From Bradysia coprophila (taxonomy: Eukaryota; Arthropoda; Insecta; Diptera; Sciaridae), in contig NW_023503416.1 of the NCBI RefSeq assembly GCF_014529535.1, positions 310,001 through 374,000 of the forward strand: a DNA stretch of 64,000 nt, written 5' to 3'. The notes beneath the pieces were generated by a model, which was not told where the DNA came from, made no database searches, and was given only the letters and a program-made list of their open reading frames with translations. Within the stretch, counting starts at the first letter, position 1. Each line of letters begins with the position of its first letter. Positions 1 to 14,079 of this stretch are shown here, piece after piece. The translations under genes and the position numbers were made by a program.

Positions 1-46
1 AGAGTTTAAGCGCTGAAAATAAAAAAAAAATCTACAAGAACTGTAT

Positions 47-113
47 GGGTGTTTTATGTTCTCAAAATGGCAAATAGGTCTACCATTTGCCATTTCTCGA
101 ACATAAAATACCC
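47..113. repeat. Short foldback (hairpin) repeat
   Basis: The left arm 47-79 and right arm 82-113 are near-perfect reverse complements around a loop of a few bases. This is typical of a small inverted-repeat element. No coding capacity. Confidence 0.6.
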
Positions 114-194
114 TTTACAGTAGTATTTGCTACACGGAGCCAAAACTTTACTTCAAGTTTTTGAATAAAATACCTTACTTGGCAATGGGGTAAA

Positions 195-393
195 GATGGA
201 AATGGTATTTCTTGTCTGTTTACCGGGCTGCTAGGAATTTCGCGCCGCGTCATTCAAAACAATTGACAAAATGACACATTTTGTATAAGGAAAATGTCAC
301 TTTGGGGGTTATTGTGAATGGTGCAGCGCGAAATTCCTCAACACCGTTTACCGACATCGGCTGCGATTTCACACAAGAAGTACCATTTCCATC
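195..393. repeat. Imperfect foldback element, about 200 bp
   Basis: The ends GATGGAAATGGTA (195-207) and TACCATTTCCATC (381-393) are exact reverse complements. Further inside, AGGAATTTCGCGC near 234 faces GCGCGAAATTCCT near 327. The middle has diverged. Probably a non-autonomous inverted-repeat transposon relic. Confidence 0.6.
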
Positions 394-642
394 ATTTGCT
401 CCATTGTTAAGTAATGTACTAAAATGTCGGACATAAGTATAATAAGAAAACCAATAATAAGAGTTCGTGTTCGTACCAATTTGCCGAAACTTCTTAAAAT
501 AGAACCTAAAGCACAAATTCACGATGAATTGTAAACAATAAGTTATACACTAATGAACGGATAATATTGAACAAAAACTGTCAGATCAACTTCTCGAGCC
601 TCTGCCCATCTAGGTTAGAAAATCGGCGCATTGTGCAAAATA

Positions 643-854
643 TTAACCTGTCACATACGGCTCATCTGTTATCGATAACGACAACAAAAATAATGACAAG
701 CTCAGGGTAAAATAATACTTTTATATAGTAAAATGCATGTTAAAAAAATTGAAGTACAAGATTTGAAATCAACAGATTAAAAATAATTTGATCGATGGAA
801 GTAAAAGACCAGATAATAATACTTGTCATATGTTTGCCGTCTGCTACAGGTTAA
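643..854 (+). mobile_element. TTAA-flanked short element (MITE family M, copy 1)
   Basis: The element is bounded by TTAA at 643-646 and 851-854. Its ends are short inverted repeats: TTAACCTGTCAC at the left and CTACAGGTTAA at the right. The left part has CATCTGTTATCGATAACGAC, and the middle has a track similar to the other copies (AAATGAAGTAAAAGAT-type). Similar copies lie at 20820-21009 (reverse), 44113-44317, and as fragments at 11245, 27252 and 54067. TTAA duplication is the habit of piggyBac-type transposases, so a piggyBac-related MITE is the inference. No transposase is present. Confidence 0.6.
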
Positions 855-2988
855 GAAATACAGGCAAAAAGAAGACTTCAACGTTGCTTGACTAAAAACA
901 CTCAAAGTCTTGATCTCGCACGTTGTATTGAATATTCTGCTTCTATCAGTATATGTGTAACTCCTTGGGTCCCTATCTTCTTCACTAGACACAATGTTGT
1001 TACATACTAAAATTATTTTATCAAACCGAATTAAATTAACGAATCCCTAAACCTTTTGACGACGTGATGCAAATAAGCGATGAGGACTGACTAATGAGCT
1101 CTTATATATATGGCAAAATGTATGATAAAACTAAACGGAGCTAAAGATTTTATATTCATCCGCTGACAATACTATGACCAAAAGGAGTTAATAGACTCGA
1201 ATTTTAATTAAGTAAAATCGTATATTATAATATCGACATTTCAACCCTCATGGTTTAACATCAACCAGACTCATTATAAGGGAATTATATATTCCCTTCC
1301 ATCTCGAAATAATATTCTATCAAGAATTTTGCTAAAATGTTTTTAGCGAACTATCCATGGTTGCCGATGTAAATAATTAAGCATAATGTAAATTGGGTTG
1401 CAAAATATTTTCTCAATGAGTCCACTACATTAAAAATTTAATTCAACCAATTTTATTCAGTGCTTTCATTCAGATAAACTTAAATTGCTCGAAGCTGGTT
1501 TTGTTGTTTAATTGGAATTTCCTCAACAATAGTAGATTACATAGATCGTTCTAATTGTTTGTTTTGATGAGTGAGGCGATTATTTTGATCTCCGAAGACA
1601 GCAGATCTATTTCCGTTCATTTCAATATGAATTTCGGAACAGGTGCGTACCTCATTTTGGAAGTTCGCAAATGATAAATACGATCTCCCGGTACTTAGTG
1701 GGCGTGAAAGTACGTCTTGCCTCCCACCAGCATGTAAAATGTGCTCAATAAATTCATTGTTTCAGCTCAGTACTTTGTATTTACTCGTAAATTGTTTGCA
1801 ACTACAGATTTTGATTAAACTGAAAACTCAATATCAATACAGCGTCGAATCGTAATACAACTTTGGGTTATCCGTAAAATGAATTGCATAAATTAGACGG
1901 AATGAATGTAGACTGGGAATGAAACTACACGTTTCACAGTGCTTTTATGTGCTACCGTAAAAGTTTAGCATTAAGATGTTCCATCGAATACATTAGATGG
2001 ATTAACATTACACGCCCAGAAACTTGCGACAGTCACATTGTACATTTATAGAAAAAGAGATTAACATGAATGGGATTTGAACTATTCCACCCTCATATTT
2101 GCTGTATTTATATAACATTCAATGTTGTAATGTTACATTTTACCAGATTGTACGCTAAATTTTGTGATTTGTTGGACGACAAGGAACAGTATAAGACTGC
2201 GTAATGTCGATTTATAACCGAATATGTTTTTATTTTCGTTTTACTAGGTAATACGACAAAAATAGCACCACTTCTACCATTATATAAAAATGAGTCAAGT
2301 TATTACGATTAACAACACAGTTCCTCAACAATTTTCATAAATTGACTTTTATTACATTCGTCATTTCCCTAATTTTCCCACAAACATCAATAATTTTCCC
2401 CATGAGCATTAAAAATTAAATAAAATGCTAACTATATGAGTGCATTATTATTTGTACTCACGCACAATTTATGTAAATTGTGAAATATGTTCTAATTGCC
2501 ATGTTGTGTTATGTTAGTGCTCCGTCCAGATATAACATGGTATAGTATAGAAAGAAGTGAAGCGTGTTAATACACAAAGGTAAGCCTGAAGGCATTGAAA
2601 TACACAATTGTTGTTGAATGTTGAATAATCCTACAAATAGTGATAGCCCGATCAAACGCCCTGTTAATTGCTCATACAGTGCATGTCGAATCAATTCTGT
2701 TTGATTCAAAATTTCTCTGTCTTCTTTTTAACACAATAGAGTACACCTAGAGGAATTAAATATAATTGAACGAAGTTTTTGTTTAATGAAGTAATTAATT
2801 AGTTTCAACCAACAGTTCAATTTATCCAAATGGTCCTCATAAAAATATTTATTACAAATTGTTGAACAGGGACTTTGGATCAGTTGCAGTCATAGTTTTT
2901 GAACGAAACATTTATAATGATTACTGTGGAAGTAAATCATTGGCTTGTGCTAAGGAATCATTCAAATATTAGAGAACGTCAGATTTTT

Positions 2989-3391
2989 CGCCGCTAAATG
3001 CAAAGATACTAACACTAAACGCTAAATGTATGAATGGTGGAGTTTCATCTAAAAATATAATTAAATTTTGACTTGATGGATTTCAATCAAACAAAGCTAA
3101 TGTGTTGGGCATGATCTTAGGACTCCGGTAAAGTAAGTAGTTTTTAAATCGCCTATATATTCTGAACGATAAGACATTGAAATCCTGACGTATTCAATGA
3201 GAAAAAAATGTATTTTCAAAGTTTTATCGCAGATACAGATCCAATCGAAAAACTTATTACTTTACCTGTTATTGGAGTGCGTTGTCAAAATCCGTCAAGT
3301 CAAAATGTAATTATTTTTTAGACGACAGTCCACCATTCATACATTTAGCGTTAGTATTACATTTAGCGGCATTTAGCGGCATTTAGCGGCG
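2989..3391. mobile_element. Foldback element with repeated GCTAAATG-type termini
   Basis: The left end begins CGCCGCTAAATG and the right end finishes with three tandem copies of CATTTAGCGG. The arms (about 2989-3085 and 3285-3391) are reverse complements, with matching inner tracts around TTTGACTTGATGG and CCGTCAAGTCAAA. About 200 bp of unique sequence separates them. The terminal decamer is repeated on the right arm only, so the arms have diverged by slippage. No coding capacity. Confidence 0.7.
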
Positions 3392-6264
3392 ATAAGCTGG
3401 CATTCCCTATTGCGTATGGTGGGCGGCGTATTCTTCATACATTTTTGATTTTCTTTTCGTTTCGCGTAAAAGTTCTTTTTTTTGCACTGCACACATTTAT
3501 TGGGGTAAACCGTGATTATCTCTATTTAAATAAGAGCCAGCTAAATTTATAATTACAAGGTCAGAGTCGAAGGTAATATACGTTTAGTATGGGCCTGTTT
3601 AGCATATGCAATGATGTGTGAACTCACTTCAACCCCAACTGTTTTATAATCCACCTACAAATATTTAAGAAAACGTATTTATCCGAAAAATAAACCCCTT
3701 TGATTCGATTTTAGATTGCCTTTGGGTATAGACTTAAAAAACACCTTACTCATACGTGGCATAAAAAAAAGGTTTATATCAAGTCAATCGTTGGAACAAA
3801 AAAGATCAAACGTAAACGCAAGACAAATGGTTTCTTATAAATAAATGTTATTTTGACTGTAAAATCACAACGGTGATTAATTCATGGGATTTCTCTTCAT
3901 TTATTTTCCTTATTTCCACGGTGACGCATCTACGAATTGTATTTATTAAAATATTGTGTATCAGAGAAGATCGCTCGTGTCTTGGTCATTGTAAGTCTTA
4001 ATCCAAAGATTCATATTTTTCGTTATGATGTTTTGCTTTTTTAAACGATTAACTCAAGAAGAAAATGTGGAAAAAATTAATGAAAAATTATTTGTGCCCT
4101 AATTTGTTGAACGCTTTGCTTAAATTAAACATAAAAAAGGAAAATAAAATTTAAATAAAGTAAAGCTCATACATCAAAACCAGTGAGAGGTCCATTTAAT
4201 TTGCGTTGTTCGACGGGATTGGAACACATATATATTCATCCAGTAAGCATCGTAAACAAATCATTGCTGGCGCCTATGACATGACAATCGATTTTTATTT
4301 TACAATTTCGGGCACTCTTTCAGTAAAATGTAATCAACGTAAACGTTAGACACTAGAATGTGATTTATCAATTTCAGACTCTCGGGGTAATTTTATAGAT
4401 TGAGTTCTCTTTGTAAATTAACAGAAAATCAATTTAGAACCACTTTCAAGCATTATTTAGTGTTAACGTTCCCGACGATGAACTCCGATAATAATTATAT
4501 TATGCTCATATAATATATAAATTTAGGGTAACTATCTGATGGGAGGGTGATATTACATAACGATACACCTTATAATGCAATTATATTAGTTTTGAATAAG
4601 CGAAGGTAAATCATTCCACGCAGCTTGGCTATACAATAATGAGTAGGGTAGGTAGTACAGTAGGGTATTAATGTTGTGTAGTTGATTGTATGAAATCCTG
4701 TAAGTTCCGCATTTTGACATGTTTATTAACATTGACCAATTGACTCAATATGAAAATGGGATTTAGATTATGATTGCGAGTGGTATTGATTTGGTTGCAA
4801 TCGTGTGTGTCAACAGCAAAGCATAATTATTGTATGGACGAAAAGGTCGGATGGTTGTTCATGTTCAGTAAATTGTGTTGTCTGATCATAATACATTATA
4901 CGAATTTAATGGGTGACGAAAATATATTCTGTTATTTATACGGTTTACGTATGCATTGTCGTTCACATGATGGGTATAATAAAGCTTTGGAAAAAGTGGG
5001 TTTTTATATTGATGAAAAATGTGATGGCATAATGTAATTGCGAGAGTATACAGTGTATACACACCACCCACTTGCCGTAATTAAAATTTTTCAATCGCAC
5101 TTCAAGGCACGTACAGTGTGTTCACACACGCAGATCTAAATTGTACCTGAGCACTTTTGAGGTTTTATTTATTTTTGTCGAAAGTTTATTTATTTAAAAT
5201 TAGGAATCTATTTATCTCTAATACAAATATTGAATGGAAGCTTTGGTAAATATGATAGGAGCTCTGTTGGGCTTATATAAATTTCTTAGATTTTTTACAC
5301 AAATTTTCAATATTAAAAATGCAAGGAAATATTTTCAACATTCTTGTAATGGGGTATCCATCCTTATCGTTTAGAGATGCCCGGCTACACAAATCAATTT
5401 CGCCATCCCCAAACATATGATATGGAAAAATTTTGAAATTCAGTCACCAGAACGTAAACCAATATTAACATAAAAAAAACATTAAACTATTCTCCACTTG
5501 TCCTTATCAAATTTCAAAGACATTTTATGACGAAAAGTATTCAATGGGAAAAGAGCTTTCATTATCTGGAATGGATTTTGTGTTTGCTTCCATGACATCA
5601 AATATCGAAACGAAAACAGAACAAATCTTTTGTTTAATCAAACGAAAATAATTCAAACACAAATGGTGTGTTTTAAATAATTTAAGCGAGCCATCAATTA
5701 AACTTTTCGAATTAGTTTTACTCGGGTAAACATTTACAAAAGATAATTTTTGTAACAAAGAAAACAAACCGGATAGTGATTATCCTTTCAGCCTAGACAC
5801 ATTAGTAGAAACGAACAGGAAAAAAAGAGAAAAACGACCCAAAATGAATACGAGCCAAACATAACACACAATCAAAAAAATAAGACTGATTACAGAGACT
5901 ATCCTGTATCTATATGTACAATCTAAATGAAAAAGATATATTGAAGTGACGAACTTTCACTGATGGATTGTTGAAGTTATGTCTGCTAGGCATTGCCTAG
6001 TAGACACATTCATGTCGTGAAACTTTAGAAAAAATATTTTTTTTAGATATTGTTAAGGGTTGATGGAGAAGAAATTTGATACAAATCACAGAGACGGTAT
6101 TTTCGTTGTATAGTTCGAATTCGAGCCGAAAAGCTTTCATTCTTGCGGCCACAAAATACAAAAAAAGTCGATTTTGGGACAGACAGTAATGAAGCATTAT
6201 TGTCGTCACAAGCACATAATATGCATTACAAAAGTGCCGTTAAATCACGGGGGTCCTCAAGCGA

Positions 6265-6560
6265 GAAACAGTTTTTCAAAGGGTTACCGAAAAAATCAGT
6301 ATTCTTGTTAGTAAATGTGTCATTTGAGGAGACACAGAAATACCGTTCCACAATATCTGAGCTGTTCCTTCTCCATAGAATGTTTTTAAAATTAAATATT
6401 TTATTTTTTCGAATTTTGTATGGTTTTTCACGGTGGTCATCAAACAAAATAAAAGTGTTTTTAAACGGGTACCCAAAAAAGAGTATGCTTGCAGTGAAGG
6501 GACCTTAGGAGACTCAGAAAACCCGTTCCACTATATTTGAGCTGCTTCTTAAAAAAAAAC
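6265..6560 (+). repeat. Imperfect direct repeat, two units about 180 bp apart
   Basis: The stretch 6265-6370 and the stretch 6448-6555 share a common order of words: a TTTTTxAAxGGGTACC-type start, a run of As, GGAGACxCAGAAA, then CCGTTCCACxATATxTGAGCTG. This is a diverged tandem duplication. Open frames crossing it look like chance. Confidence 0.55.
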
Positions 6561-8266
6561 TTTTTTTCTCTTGAAGGTCACCTTGTTCTAAGCTCGACGG
6601 ATGCTTTGTACATTGTTCGTTTAAAGTACAGTCGAATTTGTATGCATAATCTTCTGACATTGGAATAGAATTAAATTTAAAAATTTAATAAGAAAAATAG
6701 GGTTCCCTTAAATCTTCTACAGAATCTCTACCTCACAATCTGAAATTTATGATTGAAACCAAAAAAAAAATGTGAAATTGTATCGTGATGCATTGAAATC
6801 GTATTCAATCTTTTTTTTTACTTCGATCTGGTAAGTACCTTTGTATATTTTATTGATACTTTCGCCAAATGTTTTATATCAAATTCCATTCAATTCCTTC
6901 TATCGCAGAAAAATATATCTAAATATTACCTTAGAATCGAAATGGAAGGAACATAAAAATGCTTCCTGTACAAAAAAAAAAGTTCTGACGAAGGATTCCG
7001 AAACTTTATTCATACGCTCCACACTTTTCCTCTGCTATATTTTCGTAATAAAATAAGAAAACTCTTTGAAATGAATGTCGTTCGCTTAATTGTATCAAAG
7101 CATTCCTTTGGGAATGGGAGTTCAACGGTATTCAATAATACTTCATCTTTTTATAGAAAAAAAGGTTTGAAAAAAAAGGTAAAAGTTAATAAAAATGTTT
7201 AACTTTTTCACCTAAAGGATAAGGATAAGTGTCTTTCGATGAGATAGTAACTTATTGGATTTAAATATTTGCAATGGAACTTTTATCTATATGTCAATGA
7301 AGTGGAGGAAAAAATGAACAAATTCTTAGATGACTGAAATGAGCTTTGTAAAGTGAGAAAGTCACTACTGAAGCAGTAGTACAATAAAATGTAAATATTT
7401 TTGCGCATTTTCTGTTTCATGGAATTATTTCGATTGTATTTCGTATACTGAAGGTTCATGGAACGTATGAATTTCAAAGACATACCTGACGATGTAAATT
7501 TTACATTCGAAATTGAATCCACAAGGAAAAGAAAGTCGTTTGCATACCTTCAGTCGCAGTGGATTCGAATGAAAATATTTTGTCGACCATATTAAACAGA
7601 AAATAGCGGAAATATATAGGTCGGTGGGTCGGTTGTTTTGATTGTTTTTCTTGAATCAATTCAGACAATTTTTTTGGGGGGAATTCGACTAACAAAAAAT
7701 GTCGAAGAAAATGTGTTGTACGATTTAGAAATGTTACCGACTATTGTGAAGGTATGAACTGATAGAAAAGATTCTCTGAATGCGTCAGGCATTATTCGGT
7801 CTATTTTAACTGTTTTATTTATTTAGTAAAGTAAAGTAATGTATTCCGTGTGTTGCCGCACCCGTGTGGTGGTGAAATTTTACACATTTTTAAGCAAACA
7901 AGCACTATTTCCATTTTAATAAGCAATTTATGTCTGTTCTGGTAATCAACGAGAAGATATGGGGGGTGGATGGGTTGGTTGGTTTATGAAATGGGAATAT
8001 GGTTCACGAGGGACTGTACAATGTACATTTTTTATTGTTGTGTCCTCAACATTTTATTGTAATTTCTTTTTTTTTCGATATTGTGTTGCGATAGCAGTTT
8101 AAAGTATTTTTATATCATGCTGATGCAGTCATTATTTCGCCCAAAAATAAAACTTAATGGCCACAAACAATCGAACGTCGGCAAATGATGGCACAGTTCT
8201 TTTTTTTGTTTAGTGAACGTTTCGACACACTAAATTAAATAAATAAACCAAACAAAATAAACTTAC

Positions 8267-8468
8267 TTCTTTCCACACGTGTCATGCTCATTTCTCGTTC
8301 TGGTTTTCGCCATTGTCGATACCATCCTTTCGATGTTAATAGTTTGAGCAAACTGGCATGTGGATTTCTTTCCACGCCACGCTCTATTTCGGACGACCGG
8401 CATGACGAGGAATCCTCGAAACTAGAACTACGTCTTTGTCGACTGAAACATGCACAGTTTCGTAACAT
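8267..8468 (-). CDS. Putative first coding exon of an unidentified gene
   Basis: On the minus strand an ATG at 8468-8466 opens 67 codons that run into a good splice donor (GAAAGAA then GTAAGTTT, cut after 8267, phase 1). The peptide begins MLRNCACFSRQRR and continues with a serine-rich stretch (RSSSFEDSSSCRSSE) and a basic, tryptophan-containing tail (KGWYRQWRKPERE). Base composition is richer in G and C than the surroundings, and the sequence is complex rather than AT filler, which supports real coding. I do not recognise the family. The N-terminal cysteines with basic residues could be a lipid-anchored isoform-specific start, but that is speculation. No following exon is recognisable between 1 and 8266, so the rest of the gene may lie beyond the left edge. 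The overlapping plus-strand frame (8284-8487) is the likely shadow. Confidence 0.4.
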
Positions 8469-11244
8469 TATGGCCGGTGTGTACTAGTCATCAATTTTAT
8501 TGTGATTTTGTTGATACACTTTTGTGCTGAACTGGATTACATGTCCTAATTTGAAACACTTATGACTTACAATGTTGTACAGTGTTACATGACTAATTGT
8601 AGCTACTTAAATTATTGCTTAGTCACTGAGCGATTTGTGACAAAAATGAAATGAAATTGAAATAATTCCTTGATTAAAAACGCTTTATTGGTGATTGCCA
8701 TGGAATGTTATGTAAGGGTTGTAATGTCATCATGTCATAAATTAGACTGAGTGTAATTCATTTTCTAAATTACGGTTTCGGAAAGAGAAATTAACTTCGT
8801 TTTCGGTTGAACGTTACCTTGTCTAAATTGATAGTGTCACATGAAACTAACAGTGAAAAGTTGTTCCAATTCATTTGTCAACTTTCTTCTTCTAACTATA
8901 TGTTGTTTTGAACCTTCTCCATAATATTTCCTCCACTATCGGTGACACTATTTACACGAACAAACAATTGTTCTCTTAATTTGGAAAATTAAACTTAATT
9001 TAATGCAGTCTGTTGAAACAACAAATCAATTGAAATTATTTTCACTGCATGTGCAAGTGCACGAAAAAAAAACTTTGGTTTCAATTAAACTGTTCGATGT
9101 TTGAAAATCAGGACATTCTGTACTGTATTTGAACCGTAGTCATTGCAACATTTTACTGTAAAATAGATATTCCGATGTCTATAAATAAATTCCATTAAAA
9201 ACAGTCAGTGAATAATAGTGGCTAAGTGATGGATAAATTTTAAACAAATACTCCACACAGTGAACTTCAACTTTTCACAAAAGTGATTACTTTGAATTCC
9301 TGGAAGTAAATATTTCATTTTCATTTCTGTTGAATATTTAATGGGACGAAATATCCACTTGACGAATACGACGATACAAAACCTTCATTCGTCAAAACAA
9401 ACAAAGTATAACAACAATAATTTTCTCAATTTATTGAAGCAATTCTCGTCGGGATTAACCTTTCAAACGACTTTTCCCTCTGATTTTCATTCAAAATTTC
9501 ATTTATTGATTTACTGGTTGCATTATCTTAATGCCGAGATTTCCATTTTTAATTTAAAAAAAAACTTTTGAAAATGAAAGCGTGCCAAGTTGGAGACTCA
9601 AACGGTATACCGCTTCCATATATACGTGGGAGATGCATTTATCTTTTTATTTTTAAAAAACGATGCAAATATACCAAGTCACTTGGTTTCCGAACATTTT
9701 ATATATGTTTCGGTGCTTGACCCTAACTTAAAAATGTTACTGGAAGATGTATAAATATATATGTAGGTACACCGTTTAAAATAAAACAAAGATGAGACAC
9801 TGACACGAATGTCTTTATCGATTTGAAAAGATAATAAAACTTTTAACTCTGAATGTCTTTTCTCATGGTAACTTAATTCGTATAAAAGTTTGCCATTTCA
9901 TTTCATTCAACCATTCAGCATAAGTGTGGAGTTTCCTAACTCGCTATTAAAACGAAATTTTATCGCTCTTTTCTATTTAAAATATAAAATGTCAATAGAG
10001 AATTTAAACAAAAAAATAAAACACACAAAATTCAACACGAAACTGAAATGACACGAAACGTGTTTTGAAAACATATTCAATTTCATTCATCGTATAGAAA
10101 ACAATAGCCAATCAATAAAAAATACACTTAAAGTCATACAAATAAATATATTTCCCAGTGAAGCGAAACCCAGAAAATTGGATTCGTTTAGATGACCAAA
10201 CACGTTATAACTATACACCTAATTATATTCACGTTTGGTCGCAGTAGTGCACATAAATAAAAATAGAATGTAAATAAATGATTCTTTTTGAATTTAACAA
10301 CCTACATGAAAAGTTTAGTATTTCAAACGTTCTCTCAAAAAAAAAAGATATTTTTTTTAGCAAAATTAATAAATAACCAAAAAGAAACTCTATTCGAAAT
10401 CACGAAAAAAAACTTGTTTTTCCGACAAGAACATACAAGCGACAACAATAGACAATTGCGACCGTTTACGTTGAGAGAAAGTAGCGTACTGAAGCAGAGT
10501 GAAAAGAAAATTCGGAAAATAAAATTTTCCTCAACCGATTTTATGTTGTTTGGTTATTATGGTATGTATGTTGTTGGTTGATATATAAATTTAAAAAAAA
10601 AACGGTCGTGAATGTGTGCTATATAGGTATATAGTTTTGACATATATTTATCTGTGATATGGGAACGCGTTCAAAAAAAATATTTTCACCGAATTTAAGT
10701 CTTTGGTTTACTAATTGTACTGTCATGGATCCAATTATACTTGCACAAAGTTTTATACTACACTTCCAAGGAAGTAGATTAATGCTGCTATGAATACTAT
10801 TTAATACTAAAACTTTTGAACATTTCGTTTTACTTATCACTTGTAATCATTGAATCTGTTACTTCCTTTGTTTAAAGTATATTGTAGTCTGTAACTTTGA
10901 AGTTAAACGCTTTGTTAAACGGTCTATCAAATCAAGAAGTGTTGTGAACGAACTAATTCTTAATAACACTATTTTACACAACAATTTCATCTGTTATCAG
11001 TTTCAATATATTGCAGCTACAAAACGTTTGGGTTTACCAATGAAATTTTTCCTTTTACCAATATTTTTCAGCTCTTTACCGTTACTTTACCCAATTTCAA
11101 CTAATACCGTGAAAATATAACGGTAACTCCATTAAATATAAAATGATAAACTCAAATAGAAAAACTTTCGAATATTACCATCCGTTTCAATATTATACGT
11201 TTTGAAATAGAAAAACCGTACTTCAATTCTTATCTTCAACGAAA

Positions 11245-11410
11245 TCATCTGTTGTCGGTAGAGCGACATAAATAATCGATGACCTATTTGGTGCGCTCAT
11301 ATAGAAAAATGTATGTTGAAACAAATGAAGTAAAGGATTCTTCCTCAATCTGTTGAAAATATTTTACATCAAAAGAAGTAACAGACTTGATAATTGTACT
11401 GGTGACACGT
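11245..11410 (+). mobile_element. Degenerate copy of element family M
   Basis: It shares the order of words with the copy at 643-854: ATCTGTTGTCGG at the left, then CATATAGAAAAATGTATGTT, then AAATGAAGTAAAGGAT, then AAGTAACAGACTTGATAAT. The TTAA ends are not clear. Confidence 0.5.
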
Positions 11411-13356
11411 CTGTGAACGAATTATTCAAACAGCTCATTGCGTTGAAACATTAAACTGTGAACAATTAGAATTCAATTTTTTGTACAGAAAATCAGAAAA
11501 TTCACAAAAATCCAATTAATCAAATCCAGATTGAGTCCTCTACTACACAAGCCATTTCCGATGAAATCAACGATTCAACTCTTTTACATAAATTGATTAT
11601 GAATATCCGACAGAAAATGGATCATTAATCATTGAAGATTATGGAGTTTTGAATATTAGAAATTTCATTCGACTTTTATGATAAGCCCCAAAGTATTTTC
11701 TTGCATGTATATATACCAAATATATATTATAACGTCAAGCAACAGAGAGAAGAAAAAAAAAATAATCGCATTCCCCAACATTTATTTGAACACAACCCAT
11801 GACCGATATATCCTCCTCAAACAAAAACACGATTGCTGCGCCGACGTCGTACAAAGAAAGTTCCCCTTATCAGAGGATTATATTGGAGTATAGTCGGTCC
11901 GATATACATGGTGATATATTTTAAACTTTAAAGCACAATGAAGACATTACGATTAAATTTTTCGACTTTGCTTCGGTACTTGTACATATATTGTATGTTC
12001 GGTACATGTGCCAACTTTACCTTAACCTACATGTGCCGAAAAATGTTGAGCAGGAAATGTATAAATACACAAATAAATATATAGAGGAACACCATTATAC
12101 GTTATGTACAGTGGTTATGCTGCTATGTAGAAATGCTCATGTGAAATCAATATTTCAAACTGTGAGAGGCATCACATAGCTATTGAAGAGCCACCCCACA
12201 TTGTTTTATAAGATAAAATTAACAAGATTTGTTCTTTGCTTTATATTTTGCAAATCCAATCTTCTGGAGATAAAATATCCGAATACAACTGCAAAGTGTT
12301 TACTTAAAGTGCGAAAACGTTTCCTAATTTAATTTCGTCTCTTTAACGCTTTGAAACTTTGTTGGCAAATTTATATTTATAATTGAATAAAGTTGCTGGT
12401 GGGTAGATACCGAGCATAAATTTGCTGTATTTTTTCCTGTTTCTGCTACAAATATTAAAGTCGATGTAAATTTAATGTCATGCGACAAAAAGTAGCTACA
12501 AATCCACGAATTCATTATAGAATCAATGTAAAACTATTACGTGTCGACATTTCTATTACTACCAGAAAACTATTTCTGTAATTAAAGATTCTCTAATTAC
12601 ACTGAAACGGCAACGAAGGCTAGGCATCATCGTCTTACTTTATACAATACAATACCTTCAATCTTTCATGTTTTCGTCTCAAGTGGAGGAAACCACCAAC
12701 AACAATTCCAACAATTTTTGTTTATCCTTTTGATTACTTCTTAACTGGTATATATACTGTTTGACGGTATACAACTCTGCTTCTTTGAGTTTGATAACAT
12801 ATTTATTATAAATATTATTTATTATTCAAATATTGATTAAAAGTTCCTCCCCCAAAAACATGAATCTTATGAATAATTGATAAAGTACGACATTGGTTTT
12901 ATCGTCAATAAATTTTTGTACATGTTCGAAGCTATTATCGTTATCGGGACGACAAGAACATGATTGGTCTTCAATGTATACATTCACTCAGAGTGTAACA
13001 TAAGTTGTTACTATTGATCCAGCATATAATTTAACCGTTGATGTGACAGGGATTAAACTAAACGTGTACATGACACACTATGACATTTCCTTCCTGTTGT
13101 CGTTTGACCTCTTTTTAACGTTATTTGTGTACTGTAAGTACCTGCACATAAAACATAGGTTTTACAAGATGAAATCATCTTGTTCTTTACCACATTTTTC
13201 AATCCCCTTATCTCGTTAAGTTTTCAAAATATTTTCCACATAAAATTAATAACAGTTCGGAATGTGAGGCGGTGATGCCATTGTCAAATTCATAGAAACT
13301 GAAATCTCTAGCGAGCTTTTGGTTGATGAAGAATGGTAAGCTAAAAGAGCAATATT

Positions 13357-13555
13357 AGCGGTCGTCCATAAATGTCGTCCACTTCCAACTCGAACACGTC
13401 TAAAACGGGAACTTTATTAGAAAGAGGACCTAATTGCAGTACGTTGGCTTATTACATAATCATTCCATATTTAACAACCGAAAAATATATGGCGATTTTG
13501 GTGTTCCCTCCACTTTGAGTGCACGTCATTTATGAATGGACCTTTACCGACCGCT
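13357..13555. mobile_element. Short terminal-inverted-repeat element (MITE)
   Basis: The left end AGCGGTCGTCCATAAATG and right end CATTTATGAATGGACC...CGACCGCT are reverse complements apart from a short insertion on the right. The length is about 199 bp with no coding capacity. Termini of the form GGTCGTCCATAAAT are common on insect DNA transposon derivatives; the superfamily is not assigned. Confidence 0.6.
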
Positions 13556-14079
13556 TTACATGTCCGTACCCTTGTGTTTTGCGAATAGCTTGCTACATAG
13601 AAAAAAAATTTCAATATAAACGTATCACACACCATAATACAGGGGCATCAAGGTAAATACCTGAACAGTAAACCGAATCTGTTTATAATTGAAATTTTAT
13701 TAAATTTGTATTCAACGGTTATACGCTTCATGTATCAGGCTTCATGAGATTACGTATAAATTCACATAAAGCCTAATGCACCTAGAACTTGCGAGTCGTG
13801 CATATCGAACTAAATTATTTAACTGTAAATCGGTTGAATGTTTAAGTTTTTTTTTATATTTAATTTCTGTTTGGGTATCTAAATAAAGTGAGAATAAGTT
13901 AACATAGCCAGAGACACTAACTGCGTGTGTAGCAGCTCCTCTTGAAATTGGTCTCAGTTTTATTTATCGTATGGTTTGACCAATCGTCACAAAGTTTTCA
14001 CAAAAACATAAAAAATTGAAGAAACACTAAAATGCAAGAAAGTAAAAAAAATTGAATTGAAATACCGTGACAATTAGTG

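Larger units (their letters stand above)
1..8234. other. Non-coding, repeat-bearing DNA left of the first exon
   Basis: I recognise no protein or RNA gene here; open frames are short and AT-driven. It holds two small foldbacks near the left edge, a TTAA-flanked element at 643-854, a 400-base foldback at 2989-3391 and an imperfect direct repeat at about 6265-6560. It could be intron of the gene whose putative first exon lies at 8267-8468 on the minus strand, but no second exon is recognisable. Confidence 0.6.

Noticed and set aside
6143..6508. 121-residue open frame
   Set aside because: It crosses an imperfect direct repeat, with overlapping open frames on both strands. The peptide is lysine- and phenylalanine-rich AT filler without a domain.
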